Origin: Acidobacteriota bacterium
GTDB taxonomy: Bacteria; Acidobacteriota; Terriglobia; UBA7540
Length of the DNA: 64,000 bases
NCBI GenBank assembly: GCA_004298155.1
Contig: SCRD01000018.1
Span: 62,001 to 126,000, forward strand
Direction of reading: 5' to 3'
Of the stretch, positions 17,318 through 26,256 are shown in pieces (within the stretch, counting starts at the first letter, position 1; each line of letters begins with the position of its first letter). The notes beneath the pieces are model-generated. The model did not search any database. It saw only the letters and a program-made list of their open reading frames with translations, and had not been told where the DNA came from. A program made the translations under genes and the position numbers.

Positions 17318-18967
17318 TTGTCATCTGATTATTCGATTGCAAAGTCAATGGAATATCGACTGGTGGGTTTAGAAGACAGGTTTTCCCGGCGTACAACCGG
17401 GGCCGGGACAGCTAACCGTGGCGTGCAAATTTTATGGTGGAGAGACGGTGCGAGTCTGCTGCTGGTGTTCGTAGCGGCATTGATGACGATTGCATGCGGG
17501 GGTTCTTCCTCCAGCAATCTGCGGCAGAAGGCTAACACGAACGGGGCGCTTTACTCGTTTGTCGGAGATACCCCTTCCTGTGACGTTCTCTCTCTCGGTA
17601 CTTTCCTTACAAGCATGAGTATGCATCAGGCGGGCAAGCCCTCAACTTCCCAGTTGGCCGTATGGCCGACGATAACTTCGCCGACGTCACCCGTAGTTGA
17701 AATGAGCACCCTGCGCGACATCATGACCGTGGCGAACCTGGCGTCCGTCCCTCCAGGTACCTACGATCAGATCATCATGAAAGTGGTTGTAAACTCTGCT
17801 TCAACCTATGATCCGACCCAGAGCCCTCCTTTCAAACGATTTTCCCCGACGATAACCTCGGACTCCGTGATCATCAACCTGCAGCCTGCCCTCACCGTGA
17901 CTTCTGGCAAAGTGAGCGCGCTCATGATTGATCTTAACCTGCCACAATCCTTGAACGTGGATTCGCAGGGTCAGCTGACAGGAACCGTCACATGGGTCTT
18001 TTCCGGCTTCCCGATTGTGCCGTCCGGTTCTAATGGCTTCGGAGAAATGGACAGCATGTATGGATTTGTGCGGACCGTAAACAGCTCGAGTCCCGGCGCC
18101 GGTTTTACCAGCAGCTTCCTGTTGCAGACCCAATCGGCCACAGCCATTGGTAATGGACCTGCCCTCAACGTAGACCTGACGGACAGCACAGACTTGTGCA
18201 TGAACGGCGTCTGCGGTGTTCCTGTCTCGCAAATTGATCAACTGACGACGGGCAGCTATGTCGAGGTCTACGCCTATATCGATCAGAACGGCAACGTGGT
18301 GGCCAAGAGAATCCAGGTTGAAGATCGTGAGTCAGTGACCGATAAGCTCCTGGCCTATGTGGGCCCCGTACTTGACGTGACAAAGGACGCCAATGGGAAA
18401 GTCACTCAATTTGACATGTTGGTGCGCGAGACCGAGCCGCCTGATCCGTCGAACATTCCCAATAGTACCGCTGTAACCGTTTATGTTTCTCAATCCACTA
18501 CATTTAACCATCTTCTAATTTCTCCTGATATTATCAATCTGGCGTCGAGCGGCAATCTCGACTTTGCTGTTAACGCCCTTGTTCCCGGGCAGGAAGTTGT
18601 TGTGCATGGGGTTTATTCGAAAGCGTCTGGTGGGATAACCACCGTTGCGGCCAACTCAGTTTTTCCGCGCTTCCAGGCCGTACAAGGAATGTTTTCTTCG
18701 TTAGCAGGCAATCCCGCGTCTGATAACAAGACTGGAGCGTTTCAAATGGCGCCGTGCAATGGCCTCCTAAGCAGCAACCCGTTTATGGTAGTTACAGATG
18801 GCCAGACTCTTTTTGAGAATACCAGTGGTTTGAGTACGCTTTCGCCCAGCACACCGGTGCTGGTCCGTGGCGAGATGTTTTATAACGTGGGTGGCAGCAC
18901 CATCAACGGAGTCCAAATCCCTGCGGGGACGGCCGTTCTTGTGGCCAATCGCGTCCGTCAATTCTAA
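17318..18967 (+). CDS. Secreted lipoprotein-like protein with DUF4382/DUF5666-type domains
   Basis: About 549 aa. A long basic N-region is followed by a hydrophobic segment ending LMTIACGGSSSS, a lipobox-like cysteine with a Ser-rich tether typical of Acidobacteriota lipoproteins. After it comes a DUF4382-like beta-sandwich (SVPPGTYDQIIMKVVV; VSALMIDLNLPQSLNVD) and then two or more DUF5666-like beta-barrels (QLTTGSYVEVYAYIDQNGNVVAKRI; VPGQEVVVHGVYS). The start is uncertain: TTG at 17318 lies 7 bases after GGAGG, TTG at 17312 is too close, and ATG at 17348 has no ribosome site. It is probably anchored on the outer side of the envelope. Function unknown. Confidence 0.8.
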   Translation: MSSDYSIAKSMEYRLVGLEDRFSRRTTGAGTANRGVQILWWRDGASLLLVFVAALMTIACGGSSSSNLRQKANTNGALYSFVGDTPSCDVLSLGTFLTSMSMHQAGKPSTSQLAVWPTITSPTSPVVEMSTLRDIMTVANLASVPPGTYDQIIMKVVVNSASTYDPTQSPPFKRFSPTITSDSVIINLQPALTVTSGKVSALMIDLNLPQSLNVDSQGQLTGTVTWVFSGFPIVPSGSNGFGEMDSMYGFVRTVNSSSPGAGFTSSFLLQTQSATAIGNGPALNVDLTDSTDLCMNGVCGVPVSQIDQLTTGSYVEVYAYIDQNGNVVAKRIQVEDRESVTDKLLAYVGPVLDVTKDANGKVTQFDMLVRETEPPDPSNIPNSTAVTVYVSQSTTFNHLLISPDIINLASSGNLDFAVNALVPGQEVVVHGVYSKASGGITTVAANSVFPRFQAVQGMFSSLAGNPASDNKTGAFQMAPCNGLLSSNPFMVVTDGQTLFENTSGLSTLSPSTPVLVRGEMFYNVGGSTINGVQIPAGTAVLVANRVRQF

Positions 18968-19044
18968 CCGGCGTTACCCCGCGTCCAGGCTGTTCAGTCC
19001 GCCGGAACTTCGCCTTTTGAACCCAGCCGCTTCCCTTGCGGCAG

Positions 19045-19572
19045 CTATTTTCCTCTTGAGGCTCTTCGATGGGCGGGGAGTCGAGTGAATTTTAGATCTT
19101 TCCCACGTTTGAGTTTGGTGACATAGATAATCTGGCCTGTGTGAAAAGCGAAATGTTCTGCCACATGGCAAACAGCCTGGAGACCGGTGACGCGGTAGCC
19201 TTGGATGAAATATATGTCCAGGAGGTCCTGCGGGATGATGTCTGCCAGGACCACCTGCGCCTCTTTAATGGTCCTTCGCATGCCAGCCAGGAGTATCCGG
19301 CGGGGAATCGGGCCTGTTTCCGCAAACTCGCGGTCTCGGTCGCGCCGGTCGGCTTCACCACCCAGCCCGGCGATAATCCACTGGCGTACATTCCCCTGGA
19401 GGTGTAGAACCACGTTTCCCACGCTGTTGGACGCAGAATTGGGTCGCCACCAGATCTCTTCCTCGGAAAGAAGTTCGAGACAACGAATGATGCGGCGTGG
19501 GTAAATTTTTACAAGCACACGGCCCGCCTCTTTCAGCAGTACTCTGGTCAGGTTATCCTGAGGCTTCTTCAT
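19045..19572 (-). CDS. DinB-like / DUF1572 family protein
   Basis: 175-aa four-helix-bundle protein of the DinB/DUF1572 group. The probable metal site is visible: His in VVLHLQGNVRQW and the His pair in CHVAEHFAFHTGQI, matching the three-His arrangement of the superfamily. Members act as thiol-dependent metalloenzymes or remain uncharacterised. Its ATG shares one base with the stop of the glycosylase gene upstream (TGATG), so the two are translationally coupled; this hints at a link to alkylation or thiol stress, which is inference. Length and motif spacing are normal. Confidence 0.85.
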   Translation of the reverse strand: MKKPQDNLTRVLLKEAGRVLVKIYPRRIIRCLELLSEEEIWWRPNSASNSVGNVVLHLQGNVRQWIIAGLGGEADRRDRDREFAETGPIPRRILLAGMRRTIKEAQVVLADIIPQDLLDIYFIQGYRVTGLQAVCHVAEHFAFHTGQIIYVTKLKRGKDLKFTRLPAHRRASRGK

Positions 19573-20543
19573 CAGTGCAGGATCCTATTCCCGGGTTGTA
19601 TTTCCGCCAGGAGACTTTCCTTCCATTCTGGCTGTTCCCAGTAGGTCAGCCAGAGATAGAAAGTGGCATAACTTCGCCACCCCTCCCATTTTCTTCCTAT
19701 CTGTTCAACGCGGGCAGAGGTAGGTAGCTTGCGAAGCCGGTAGAAAATTTTGACGGTCTTTTGCAGTCCGACGTCCGCTGATGGCAGGTGGTCAAGCTTT
19801 CCCAGCGCCCGAAGGCAAACATAGTCTGCTGTCCATGGACCGATTCCCTTGTGCTCCATCAGTCGGGCGCGGGCCTCTTCGGACGATGCAGATCGCAACC
19901 CTTCCAGATCAACTTTGCCGTTGGCGACGGTGCGAGAAATACCGATGACGTAACGTGCCTTGGGTCCTGAAATCTGGAGCTTACGAAGGTCTGCTGAGGT
20001 CGTCGAGGCCAGGGTGTGAGGCTCCGGGAAAGCGCTGTAAGACCGTCCCTCGAACTCAACGGTCTCTCCGTAGGTTTCAACCAGCGCTTTTTTTACCTGA
20101 TGTGCAAAAGTCAGGTTGACCTGCTGCTCAAGAATGGCACAGACCACGCACTCATACACGGAAGGGGACTGTGGAATGCGCATGCCCCGAAAGCGTTCAG
20201 CAAGGCCTCTGAGGACCATGTCATTCCTTGCCATCTTGTGAAATGGGGTCAGGTCCAGCCCAGCCGCGAATTGCCGTGACACCGCCTGCCGAACCTGATG
20301 TTGAACACTCCTGTCTTTCGGCCCCTTCAGGACCCTGATTCTCAGGCACGTTCCGTTGGAGTTCCGCTCCTCTCTCACGCCGTAAAGGACCGGCCGCCCG
20401 GCAATACTGATGACCCGCCGATATTCGCCGTCCTCAAAATGGTCCATTAACGGTTCGTAGGAGCGGTTGTTCAGGGAAGGCGGGCTCAGGATGAACTTCA
20501 GCGTGCGAAGGAAGTCGAATGGTTGCTGTGGTTTTATCAACAC
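19572..20543 (-). CDS. AlkA-like DNA-3-methyladenine glycosylase (HhH-GPD)
   Basis: 323-aa base-excision repair glycosylase that removes alkylated bases. The HhH-GPD domain is in the second half: EQQVNLTFAHQVKKALV, the helix-hairpin-helix HKGIGPWTADYVCLRAL and the catalytic Asp in HLPSADVGLQKTV. The first ~110 residues correspond to the AlkA N-terminal domain. GTG start with a weak ribosome site; no better start was seen. It overlaps the DinB-like gene by one base. The divergent 270-base region upstream separates it from the ECF sigma factor gene. Confidence 0.9.
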   Translation of the reverse strand: MLIKPQQPFDFLRTLKFILSPPSLNNRSYEPLMDHFEDGEYRRVISIAGRPVLYGVREERNSNGTCLRIRVLKGPKDRSVQHQVRQAVSRQFAAGLDLTPFHKMARNDMVLRGLAERFRGMRIPQSPSVYECVVCAILEQQVNLTFAHQVKKALVETYGETVEFEGRSYSAFPEPHTLASTTSADLRKLQISGPKARYVIGISRTVANGKVDLEGLRSASSEEARARLMEHKGIGPWTADYVCLRALGKLDHLPSADVGLQKTVKIFYRLRKLPTSARVEQIGRKWEGWRSYATFYLWLTYWEQPEWKESLLAEIQPGNRILH

Positions 20544-20812
20544 GTGATCTGGACTTGCTCCTTACTGGCCCTTCGCCTCTCGAGTGCCTGCTTGATTTTG
20601 AGGTCAGGAGTTGCTGTTTACAGCGCACTGCTATTCTGGCCGAGTGCGATGGAATTCGCAACTGCGCGCCGGAAAGGGGCCGTTGAAACCTCGTTTGTTT
20701 GCCATTTCTTAACAGCGCTGGTATCTTTTTTGTTTCGAATGCATCTCTAGCTTTCATGAGCCATAATAGCCTTGAATTCGGAAAGGCTTCCGAAAAGAGC
20801 CCGGGATTCATA

Positions 20813-21415
20813 ATGGCAAACTCTCCTAACACCGATCTTGTAAAGGATGAAGCTGTCCTGGTGGCCGAGGCAAAGGCTGGCAGCTACGAGGCCTTCGAAG
20901 AGCTCGTCAACCGGTATGAAAAGAAGATCTACCGCCTTGGCCTGAACCTGACGGGCAATCCTGAGGATGCTGAGGACATGCTTCAGGAAACCTTCCTGAA
21001 GGCATTTGAGCATCTGTCCGATTTTCGAGAAGATTCCCGATTCTATACCTGGATCGTGCGAATTGCTATCAATCAGGGGTTGATGAAGCTCCGGAAGCGC
21101 CGCAGCAGCAAAGAAGTACAGATGGAAGACGCCGAAAATGAAGATGGGGAAGTTATCCCCAGAGATTTTGCAGATTGGCGTCCCAATCCGGAACAAGAAT
21201 TGGAGCGTACTGAGCTTGAAGCTATCCTGCAAGACGCGGCGCGTTCGCTACCAATAACTTTTCGAACGGTTTTTTTTCTCCGCGACGTGGAAGGCCTTTC
21301 CACCGAGGAGACAGCCGAATTGCTTAACTTATCTGAAGGCGCCGTGAAGGCCCGCCTTTTCCGGGCGCGCCTTCGCCTTCGCGAAGAGTTAAGCAAGATC
21401 CTTAAACGAGGTTAA
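20813..21415 (+). CDS. ECF (RpoE-type) RNA polymerase sigma factor
   Basis: 200-aa extracytoplasmic-function sigma factor. Region 2 is clear (FEELVNRYEKKIYRLGLNLTGNPEDAEDMLQETFLKAF then FYTWIVRIAINQGLMKLRKR), followed by an acidic linker and region 4 (SLPITFRTVFFLRDVEGLSTEETAELLNLSEGAVKARLFRARLRLREEL). Earlier in-frame starts (20699, 20756) add residues outside the family, so the ATG at 20813 is preferred, though its ribosome site is weak. Six bases after its stop begins a zinc-finger protein that is almost certainly its anti-sigma factor. Confidence 0.93.
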   Translation: MANSPNTDLVKDEAVLVAEAKAGSYEAFEELVNRYEKKIYRLGLNLTGNPEDAEDMLQETFLKAFEHLSDFREDSRFYTWIVRIAINQGLMKLRKRRSSKEVQMEDAENEDGEVIPRDFADWRPNPEQELERTELEAILQDAARSLPITFRTVFFLRDVEGLSTEETAELLNLSEGAVKARLFRARLRLREELSKILKRG

Positions 21416-21421
21416 GCATTC

Positions 21422-21661
21422 GTGAATTGTAAAGACGCGCTCCAACAGATTACCGGCTATCTGGATGGCAACGTAGATGAGGAACTGAGGAGTATGCTGG
21501 AAGTCCATCTCAAGTGCTGCCATCACTGCCAGGTTGTTTTCGATACGACGAAGAAAACGATCGAGCTTTATTGTGACGGCAAAGTCTTTCCGCTTCCCAG
21601 CAGGGTCCGTGAGCGGCTTCATGACGCGCTCCGCACGAAGTGGGAAGCCCGTTCCAGGTAG
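21422..21661 (+). CDS. Zinc-finger anti-sigma factor (zf-HC2)
   Basis: 79-aa protein starting at GTG, 6 bases after the ECF sigma gene. It has the anti-sigma zinc motif (HLKCCHHC, with an earlier Cys in NCKDAL) in an N-terminal helical domain, and no membrane segment, so it is a cytosolic, probably redox- or metal-responsive ZAS-type anti-sigma factor that would hold the adjacent sigma factor inactive. The C-terminal 30 residues are basic. Assignment rests on the HxxxCxxC motif and on the gene pair. Confidence 0.88.
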   Translation: MNCKDALQQITGYLDGNVDEELRSMLEVHLKCCHHCQVVFDTTKKTIELYCDGKVFPLPSRVRERLHDALRTKWEARSR

Positions 21662-21894
21662 CTGGACATTACGATTTGCCGCCGCTTTTTTCCGCTCCCT
21701 GAATTGCCGCTATACTTACCTATCCTGCCACCTGCAGGAAATCCTCTATCCGGTTCCGGCTTGGCGTTTGCTTTGCCTCGATGGCTTCCTCGACCTATAA
21801 TTAAAGGTTTGGACACTCAGCGCGAGCGCCATCTGTATCCCTCTGGAGATCTTGTAGGGACCAGCAAGGATTTCGCGGAATTCTGAGGAGAAAG

Positions 21895-24800
21895 ATGAAG
21901 GAAACAGTGCCGAAGGACAGTGCGGCTTCTCTTCCCATGCCAGGTTCTTCTTTTCACGGTGGAGGGCGCGTTCCAAACGGTTCACCAACCAGCGTACTGA
22001 ATCCGATGGCGCACGAGGGCTCGGCAGAGGATGGTGCGATTGTTGTTCGCGGGGCACGTGTCCACAATCTGAAAGAGGTAGACTGCGAAATCCCTCACAA
22101 CCGGCTGACGGTGGTGACCGGTCTTTCGGGTTCAGGAAAATCGAGCCTGGCGTTTGACACACTCTATGCGGAGGGGCAGCGACGCTATGTGGAATCGCTT
22201 TCCGCCTACGCGCGACAATTCCTGGAGCGGATGGAAAAACCGGACGTAGACGACATCGAAGGCATCGCCCCCGCTGTTGCTATCCGTCAGAAGAACCTGA
22301 CCCGCAATCCGCGCTCGACCGTTGCCACCTCAACTGAAATCTACGATTACCTTCGGCTCCTGTTTGCAAGAATCGGCACCACAACCTGCCCACAGTGCGG
22401 CCAAGTGGTCCAAAAGGATCATGTGGATAGCATTGCCGATCAGATTCTGGGTCTTACAGAAGGTCGCAAGTTCTATGTTCTGTTCCGGTTGAACCAGGCG
22501 CCGGTAGCTGCGACGACACCTGGAAGAAAGCCCAAGGCCGGCTCCCGCGGACGTCCGCGCAATTTGAGAGCTACCACCGATTCCGTAGGGCCCTCCGGCC
22601 AGCAAGGCGCCGTCATCAGCGACTCCCTCAAGCGTCATTTGTTCATGCTGCGCCAGCGCGGGTTCAACCGCCTTTTTCAGGATGGCCGTATTTTTGAATT
22701 TTCTGCACCGGAGTCCCTCCTCGACATCGATTTTCGCAAGCCCGTTTACGCCCTGGTTGACCGGCTGGCAGTGCGTCCAGACATTCGCCAACGATTCATT
22801 GATTCAGTTGAAATCTGCTACCGTGAAGGCGGTGAGGCCATCATCAATCTGCTGCCGCAAACCCCCGAAGAGAAGGCAGAATGGCTGAGCTTTAATGAGC
22901 GGTTCGAATGCAAGAGATGCTGCATCGTGTTTCCTGAACCGCAGCCGTCATTTTTTTCTTTCAACAATCCCGCCGGCGCGTGTCCGCAATGCCAGGGGTT
23001 TGGGAATACAATTGATTTTGATCCCGACCTGGTGGTTCCGGATAAAAAGAAAACACTTGGCGAAGGCGCCATTGAGCCCTGGACCAAGCCCCGTTACCGG
23101 TCACTCCAACAGGAATTCAAATTGGCGGCGCGCGATCGCGGCATTCCGTTGAATGTGCCGTTCTATCAACTGGCTCCCAAACACCGGGAATGGATTATGG
23201 ACGGCGAGGGGGAGTTCGGCGGAGTACGCGGATTTTTCAAACATCTCGAGCGTAAGAAGTACAAACTTCATATCAGAGTTTTCCTCAGCCGTTACCGCGG
23301 CTACGCTGTCTGTTCTGAGTGCCGCGGCGGCCGCCTGCGGCGAGAAGCCCTCAATGTTTCAGTCGAGGGGAAGAATATCGTCGACGTGTGCAGACTGTCT
23401 ATCCGGGAAGCCCGCAGCTTTTTTGACACCCTGACTCTCAGCCAGGAACAGACCAAGGTTGCTGAAAGAGTGCTTGAGGAAATTCGATCGCGGATAGATT
23501 TTCTGTATAAGGTTGGGCTGGAATACCTGACGCTCGACCGGCTGTCCTCTACGCTCTCTGGCGGCGAATCTCAGCGAATCCAGTTGGCCACAGCCCTGGG
23601 GTCCAACCTCGTAGGGACGCTCTATGTGCTGGACGAGCCCTCCATCGGCCTTCACTCGAGAGACACGGACCGTCTGATCGAAATTCTGAAGAATCTCCGC
23701 GACATTGGAAACACTATCCTGGTAGTTGAGCATGATCCCGAAATGATCCGCCACTCTGACAGGATTCTGGACCTTGGCCCCGGAGCCGGTGAGCACGGCG
23801 GCCGCATTATTTACGCGGGAGACTATGACGGGCTGATCAAGGATTCCCATTCGCTCACTGGGTGTTACCTGAGGGGCGAGTTAAGTGTGCCGGTCTCGGC
23901 CGAGCGGCGCAAGCCGGGCAAGGCATGGCTGCGCGCCCGCGGAGCAAGACAGCACAATTTGAAGTCGATTGACGTGGATATTCCTCTCGGGCTCATGGTC
24001 TGTGTCAGTGGAGTATCGGGTTCTGGCAAGTCGACCCTGGTGCACGACGTCCTGTATAACGCAATGATGGCGCGGCGAGGCAACGCGGCGCCAAAAGTGG
24101 AACTGGATTCTATTGAAGGCGACGAGATATTTTCAGATATTATTCTTGTTGATCAGTCACCGCTTGGCCGCACGCCCCGCTCAAATCCTGTGACTTACAT
24201 CAAGGCATTCGATGGGATTCGGGAAGCGTTTGCATCCACGCCGGAAGCAAAGAAGCGCCACTTAAGTCCAGGGCACTTCTCTTTCAACATTCCCGGAGGA
24301 CGGTGCGAAACGTGTCAGGGCGACGGCACCGTGACCGTGGAAATGCAATTCCTTGCAGATATTGAACTGGTCTGCGAGGAGTGCCACGGCATGCGCTTCA
24401 AACCGGCGATCCTTGACGTGCGTTTTAAAGGGAAAAACATCCATGAAGTTCTTCAGATGACGGTGAAAGAGGCGCTGACTTTCTTTGCCGGGATTCCGTC
24501 CGTGGCCCATAAAATTCACGTTCTGGATGAAGTCGGCCTCGGCTATCTGCGCCTTGGGCAATCGGCCACAACATTGTCTGGTGGCGAAGCGCAGCGCGTG
24601 CGGCTAGCTGCGCACATGGCCCACTCAGCAACGTCACAGCCGCTCTTTATTTTCGATGAACCTACCACCGGCCTTCACTTTGATGACATCTCAAAGCTTC
24701 TGGCGGCATTCCGCCGGCTGATTGACCTTGGTGCGACCGTACTGATTATTGAACACAATCTGGACGTGCTGAAAGCGGCGGACTGGATCATTGATCTCGG

Positions 24801-24930
24801 GCCCGAAGGCGGTGATGCCGGTGGAAAAGTGGTGGCGGCGGGCTCGCCGGAAGTCATTGCGGCCTGCCCGCAGTCTTACACTGGAAAATTTCTTGCGAGT
24901 CATTTTTCTGATAAAACCACGTCCCCCTGA
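21895..24930 (+). CDS. uvrA: UvrA paralogue (second copy)
   Basis: 1011-aa ABC excinuclease subunit with a strong ribosome site (GAGGAGA) before the ATG. About 45 extra residues precede the first ABC module. Walker A motifs ([12 protein letters not shown] at ~76-87; [12 protein letters not shown]), signatures ([24 protein letters not shown]), Walker B ([11 protein letters not shown]) and both zinc modules (CPQC and CKRC...CPQC; CETCQGDG...CEECHG) are intact. The UvrB-binding/insertion region carries a basic, Gly/Pro-rich loop (GRKPKAGSRGRPR). Sequence details of the C-terminal module differ clearly from the copy at 3.5-6.3 kb, so this is an old paralogue and not a recent duplicate. It may act on different lesions or be regulatory. 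Confidence 0.95.
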   Translation: MKETVPKDSAASLPMPGSSFHGGGRVPNGSPTSVLNPMAHEGSAEDGAIVVRGARVHNLKEVDCEIPHNRLTVVTGLSGSGKSSLAFDTLYAEGQRRYVESLSAYARQFLERMEKPDVDDIEGIAPAVAIRQKNLTRNPRSTVATSTEIYDYLRLLFARIGTTTCPQCGQVVQKDHVDSIADQILGLTEGRKFYVLFRLNQAPVAATTPGRKPKAGSRGRPRNLRATTDSVGPSGQQGAVISDSLKRHLFMLRQRGFNRLFQDGRIFEFSAPESLLDIDFRKPVYALVDRLAVRPDIRQRFIDSVEICYREGGEAIINLLPQTPEEKAEWLSFNERFECKRCCIVFPEPQPSFFSFNNPAGACPQCQGFGNTIDFDPDLVVPDKKKTLGEGAIEPWTKPRYRSLQQEFKLAARDRGIPLNVPFYQLAPKHREWIMDGEGEFGGVRGFFKHLERKKYKLHIRVFLSRYRGYAVCSECRGGRLRREALNVSVEGKNIVDVCRLSIREARSFFDTLTLSQEQTKVAERVLEEIRSRIDFLYKVGLEYLTLDRLSSTLSGGESQRIQLATALGSNLVGTLYVLDEPSIGLHSRDTDRLIEILKNLRDIGNTILVVEHDPEMIRHSDRILDLGPGAGEHGGRIIYAGDYDGLIKDSHSLTGCYLRGELSVPVSAERRKPGKAWLRARGARQHNLKSIDVDIPLGLMVCVSGVSGSGKSTLVHDVLYNAMMARRGNAAPKVELDSIEGDEIFSDIILVDQSPLGRTPRSNPVTYIKAFDGIREAFASTPEAKKRHLSPGHFSFNIPGGRCETCQGDGTVTVEMQFLADIELVCEECHGMRFKPAILDVRFKGKNIHEVLQMTVKEALTFFAGIPSVAHKIHVLDEVGLGYLRLGQSATTLSGGEAQRVRLAAHMAHSATSQPLFIFDEPTTGLHFDDISKLLAAFRRLIDLGATVLIIEHNLDVLKAADWIIDLGPEGGDAGGKVVAAGSPEVIAACPQSYTGKFLASHFSDKTTSP

Positions 24931-25042
24931 ACGCGATAAACTCTTGTTTATTGTGGTTGACGTTAGCCTCCTGTGAAGAAACCAGCCGTTCGTGGCATGC
25001 CCGCTTTTCGGCAAGCAAAGTCATTCGGAACCTGCTGCGTGA

Positions 25043-25059
25043 ACCGTTATAATAACGGT
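25043..25059. promoter_or_regulatory. Inverted repeat overlapping a TATAAT box just before a start codon
   Basis: ACCGTTA and TAACGGT are separated by TAA, a perfect 7-bp dyad. Inside it lies TATAAT (25048-25053), an ideal -10 hexamer only 7 bases before the ATG at 25061. Either the following gene is made from a near-leaderless transcript with an operator on the promoter, or the dyad is coincidental and replaces the ribosome site. No good -35 hexamer is visible. Confidence 0.4.
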
Positions 25060-25060
25060 G

Positions 25061-25618
25061 ATGGTCTCCAGTCTCCGCATGGTTGTTGGCATAGTTGGCC
25101 TCGCTGTTCTGGGGCAGCTTTTTGTTTATGCCGAACCTGGCCAAAATAAGAACCAGGAAGAGAAGCTAATTGTCAAGATCGAGCGAGAACAGAATCCCGG
25201 CAAGAAAGCCCGGCTTCAACTTCGCCTGGCAAAGATAAAGATGACCGAGGCTGACGAGGCATATCGCGCTGGGAATTTTACCGGCGGGAAAGCGCTCCTC
25301 CAGCAATATCTTGATCATGTCAAGGAGTCCTGGGCTACTCTGCAAGGAGCTGACGGCGACGCAGGGAGGTATCTTGGGGCGTTTAAGGAGCTTGAGATTT
25401 CCCTGCGCGAGGATGACAGGTTCCTTGAAGAACTGAGGCACCGTGTGCCGTATCCTGAGGACGAATCCATAGGGGCAATCGAAAAGGAAAGCAGCGGCGT
25501 TCACAGCCAGGTCCTGGAGGCGATATTCCCGGCCGGCGTCTCGCGGAAGGAAAGAGGTAAACGGTCGATGCCGCCCAGGAGCTGGATGCCGGCGAAGCTT
25601 TGCGTTGTAGAGTCATGA
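25061..25618 (+). CDS. Exported helical protein, unknown function
   Basis: 185-aa protein with an N-terminal signal sequence (hydrophobic residues about 5-22, ending VYAEP). The rest is helical and charged (KIEREQNPGKKARLQLRLAKIKMTEADEAYRAGNF), resembling a TPR-like helical pair at about residues 50-85. The tail is basic. No ribosome site precedes it, but a TATAAT inside a dyad does; GTG at 25058 is an alternative start. Its stop overlaps the next gene's ATG (ATGA), starting a three-gene coupled operon. No function is recognisable. Confidence 0.72.
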   Translation: MVSSLRMVVGIVGLAVLGQLFVYAEPGQNKNQEEKLIVKIEREQNPGKKARLQLRLAKIKMTEADEAYRAGNFTGGKALLQQYLDHVKESWATLQGADGDAGRYLGAFKELEISLREDDRFLEELRHRVPYPEDESIGAIEKESSGVHSQVLEAIFPAGVSRKERGKRSMPPRSWMPAKLCVVES

Positions 25619-26256
25619 AACGGAATTCTCTGCCTCTCGCATTCGGGCTTGCCATGTTTCTGGCCATTGCCCCGCTGTGTGCGCTCGCTCAGGACCAGGA
25701 CTACCTCACTTCCGCCGAAGCGGACAAGTTGCGTGATGCGCAGGACCCCTCCGAACGAATCAAGGTTTATGTTGCTTTCCAACAGGACCGTCTGGGACGC
25801 ATGGTAGCTGCAGACGAATCCACCGGCGATAGTAAAGGCAGTGTCGGCGGCCTGCTGAACCAGTACATTTCCATTAATAACGAGCTCAAGGACTGGATCC
25901 AGTATCAGTTCGATCACGACGGCGACATGAGAAAAGGCCTTCGGGTGCTTCTGGATGAGGGCCCGAAGCAGCTTGAGATGTTGCGGCACATGGAGGGTTC
26001 AACGGGTGCTGGCGCGAGCGCGTATTCGAATTCGCTTCGAGACGCCGTTGCCGACATGAATGACACACTTGACGGAGCCACCCAGGCCCTGGCGGCACAG
26101 CAAAAGAAGTTTCCGGAAATGGCCGAGAGCGCAAAGGCTGATGAGCATGAACTGAAGAAGGAACGGAAAGAGCAGAAGAAGCTTAATAAGAAAGAACGCG
26201 AGATGAGAAACCAGCATCGCAAGAACGAAAATTCCGACGATTCTGGCGGAAACTGA
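25615..26256 (+). CDS. Exported Lys/Glu-rich helical protein, unknown function
   Basis: 213 aa. A clean signal peptide (MKRNSLPLAFG...ALAQDQ) is followed by a helical body and a strongly charged C-terminal coiled coil of mostly Lys/Glu/Arg from about residue 175 to the end (KKERKEQKKLNKKERE). It is probably periplasmic. The ATG overlaps the stop of the preceding gene by four bases and its stop overlaps the following protease gene (TGATG). It follows an exported helical protein of similar character; they may form a pair. No known domain was recognised. Confidence 0.75.
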   Translation: MKRNSLPLAFGLAMFLAIAPLCALAQDQDYLTSAEADKLRDAQDPSERIKVYVAFQQDRLGRMVAADESTGDSKGSVGGLLNQYISINNELKDWIQYQFDHDGDMRKGLRVLLDEGPKQLEMLRHMEGSTGAGASAYSNSLRDAVADMNDTLDGATQALAAQQKKFPEMAESAKADEHELKKERKEQKKLNKKEREMRNQHRKNENSDDSGGN

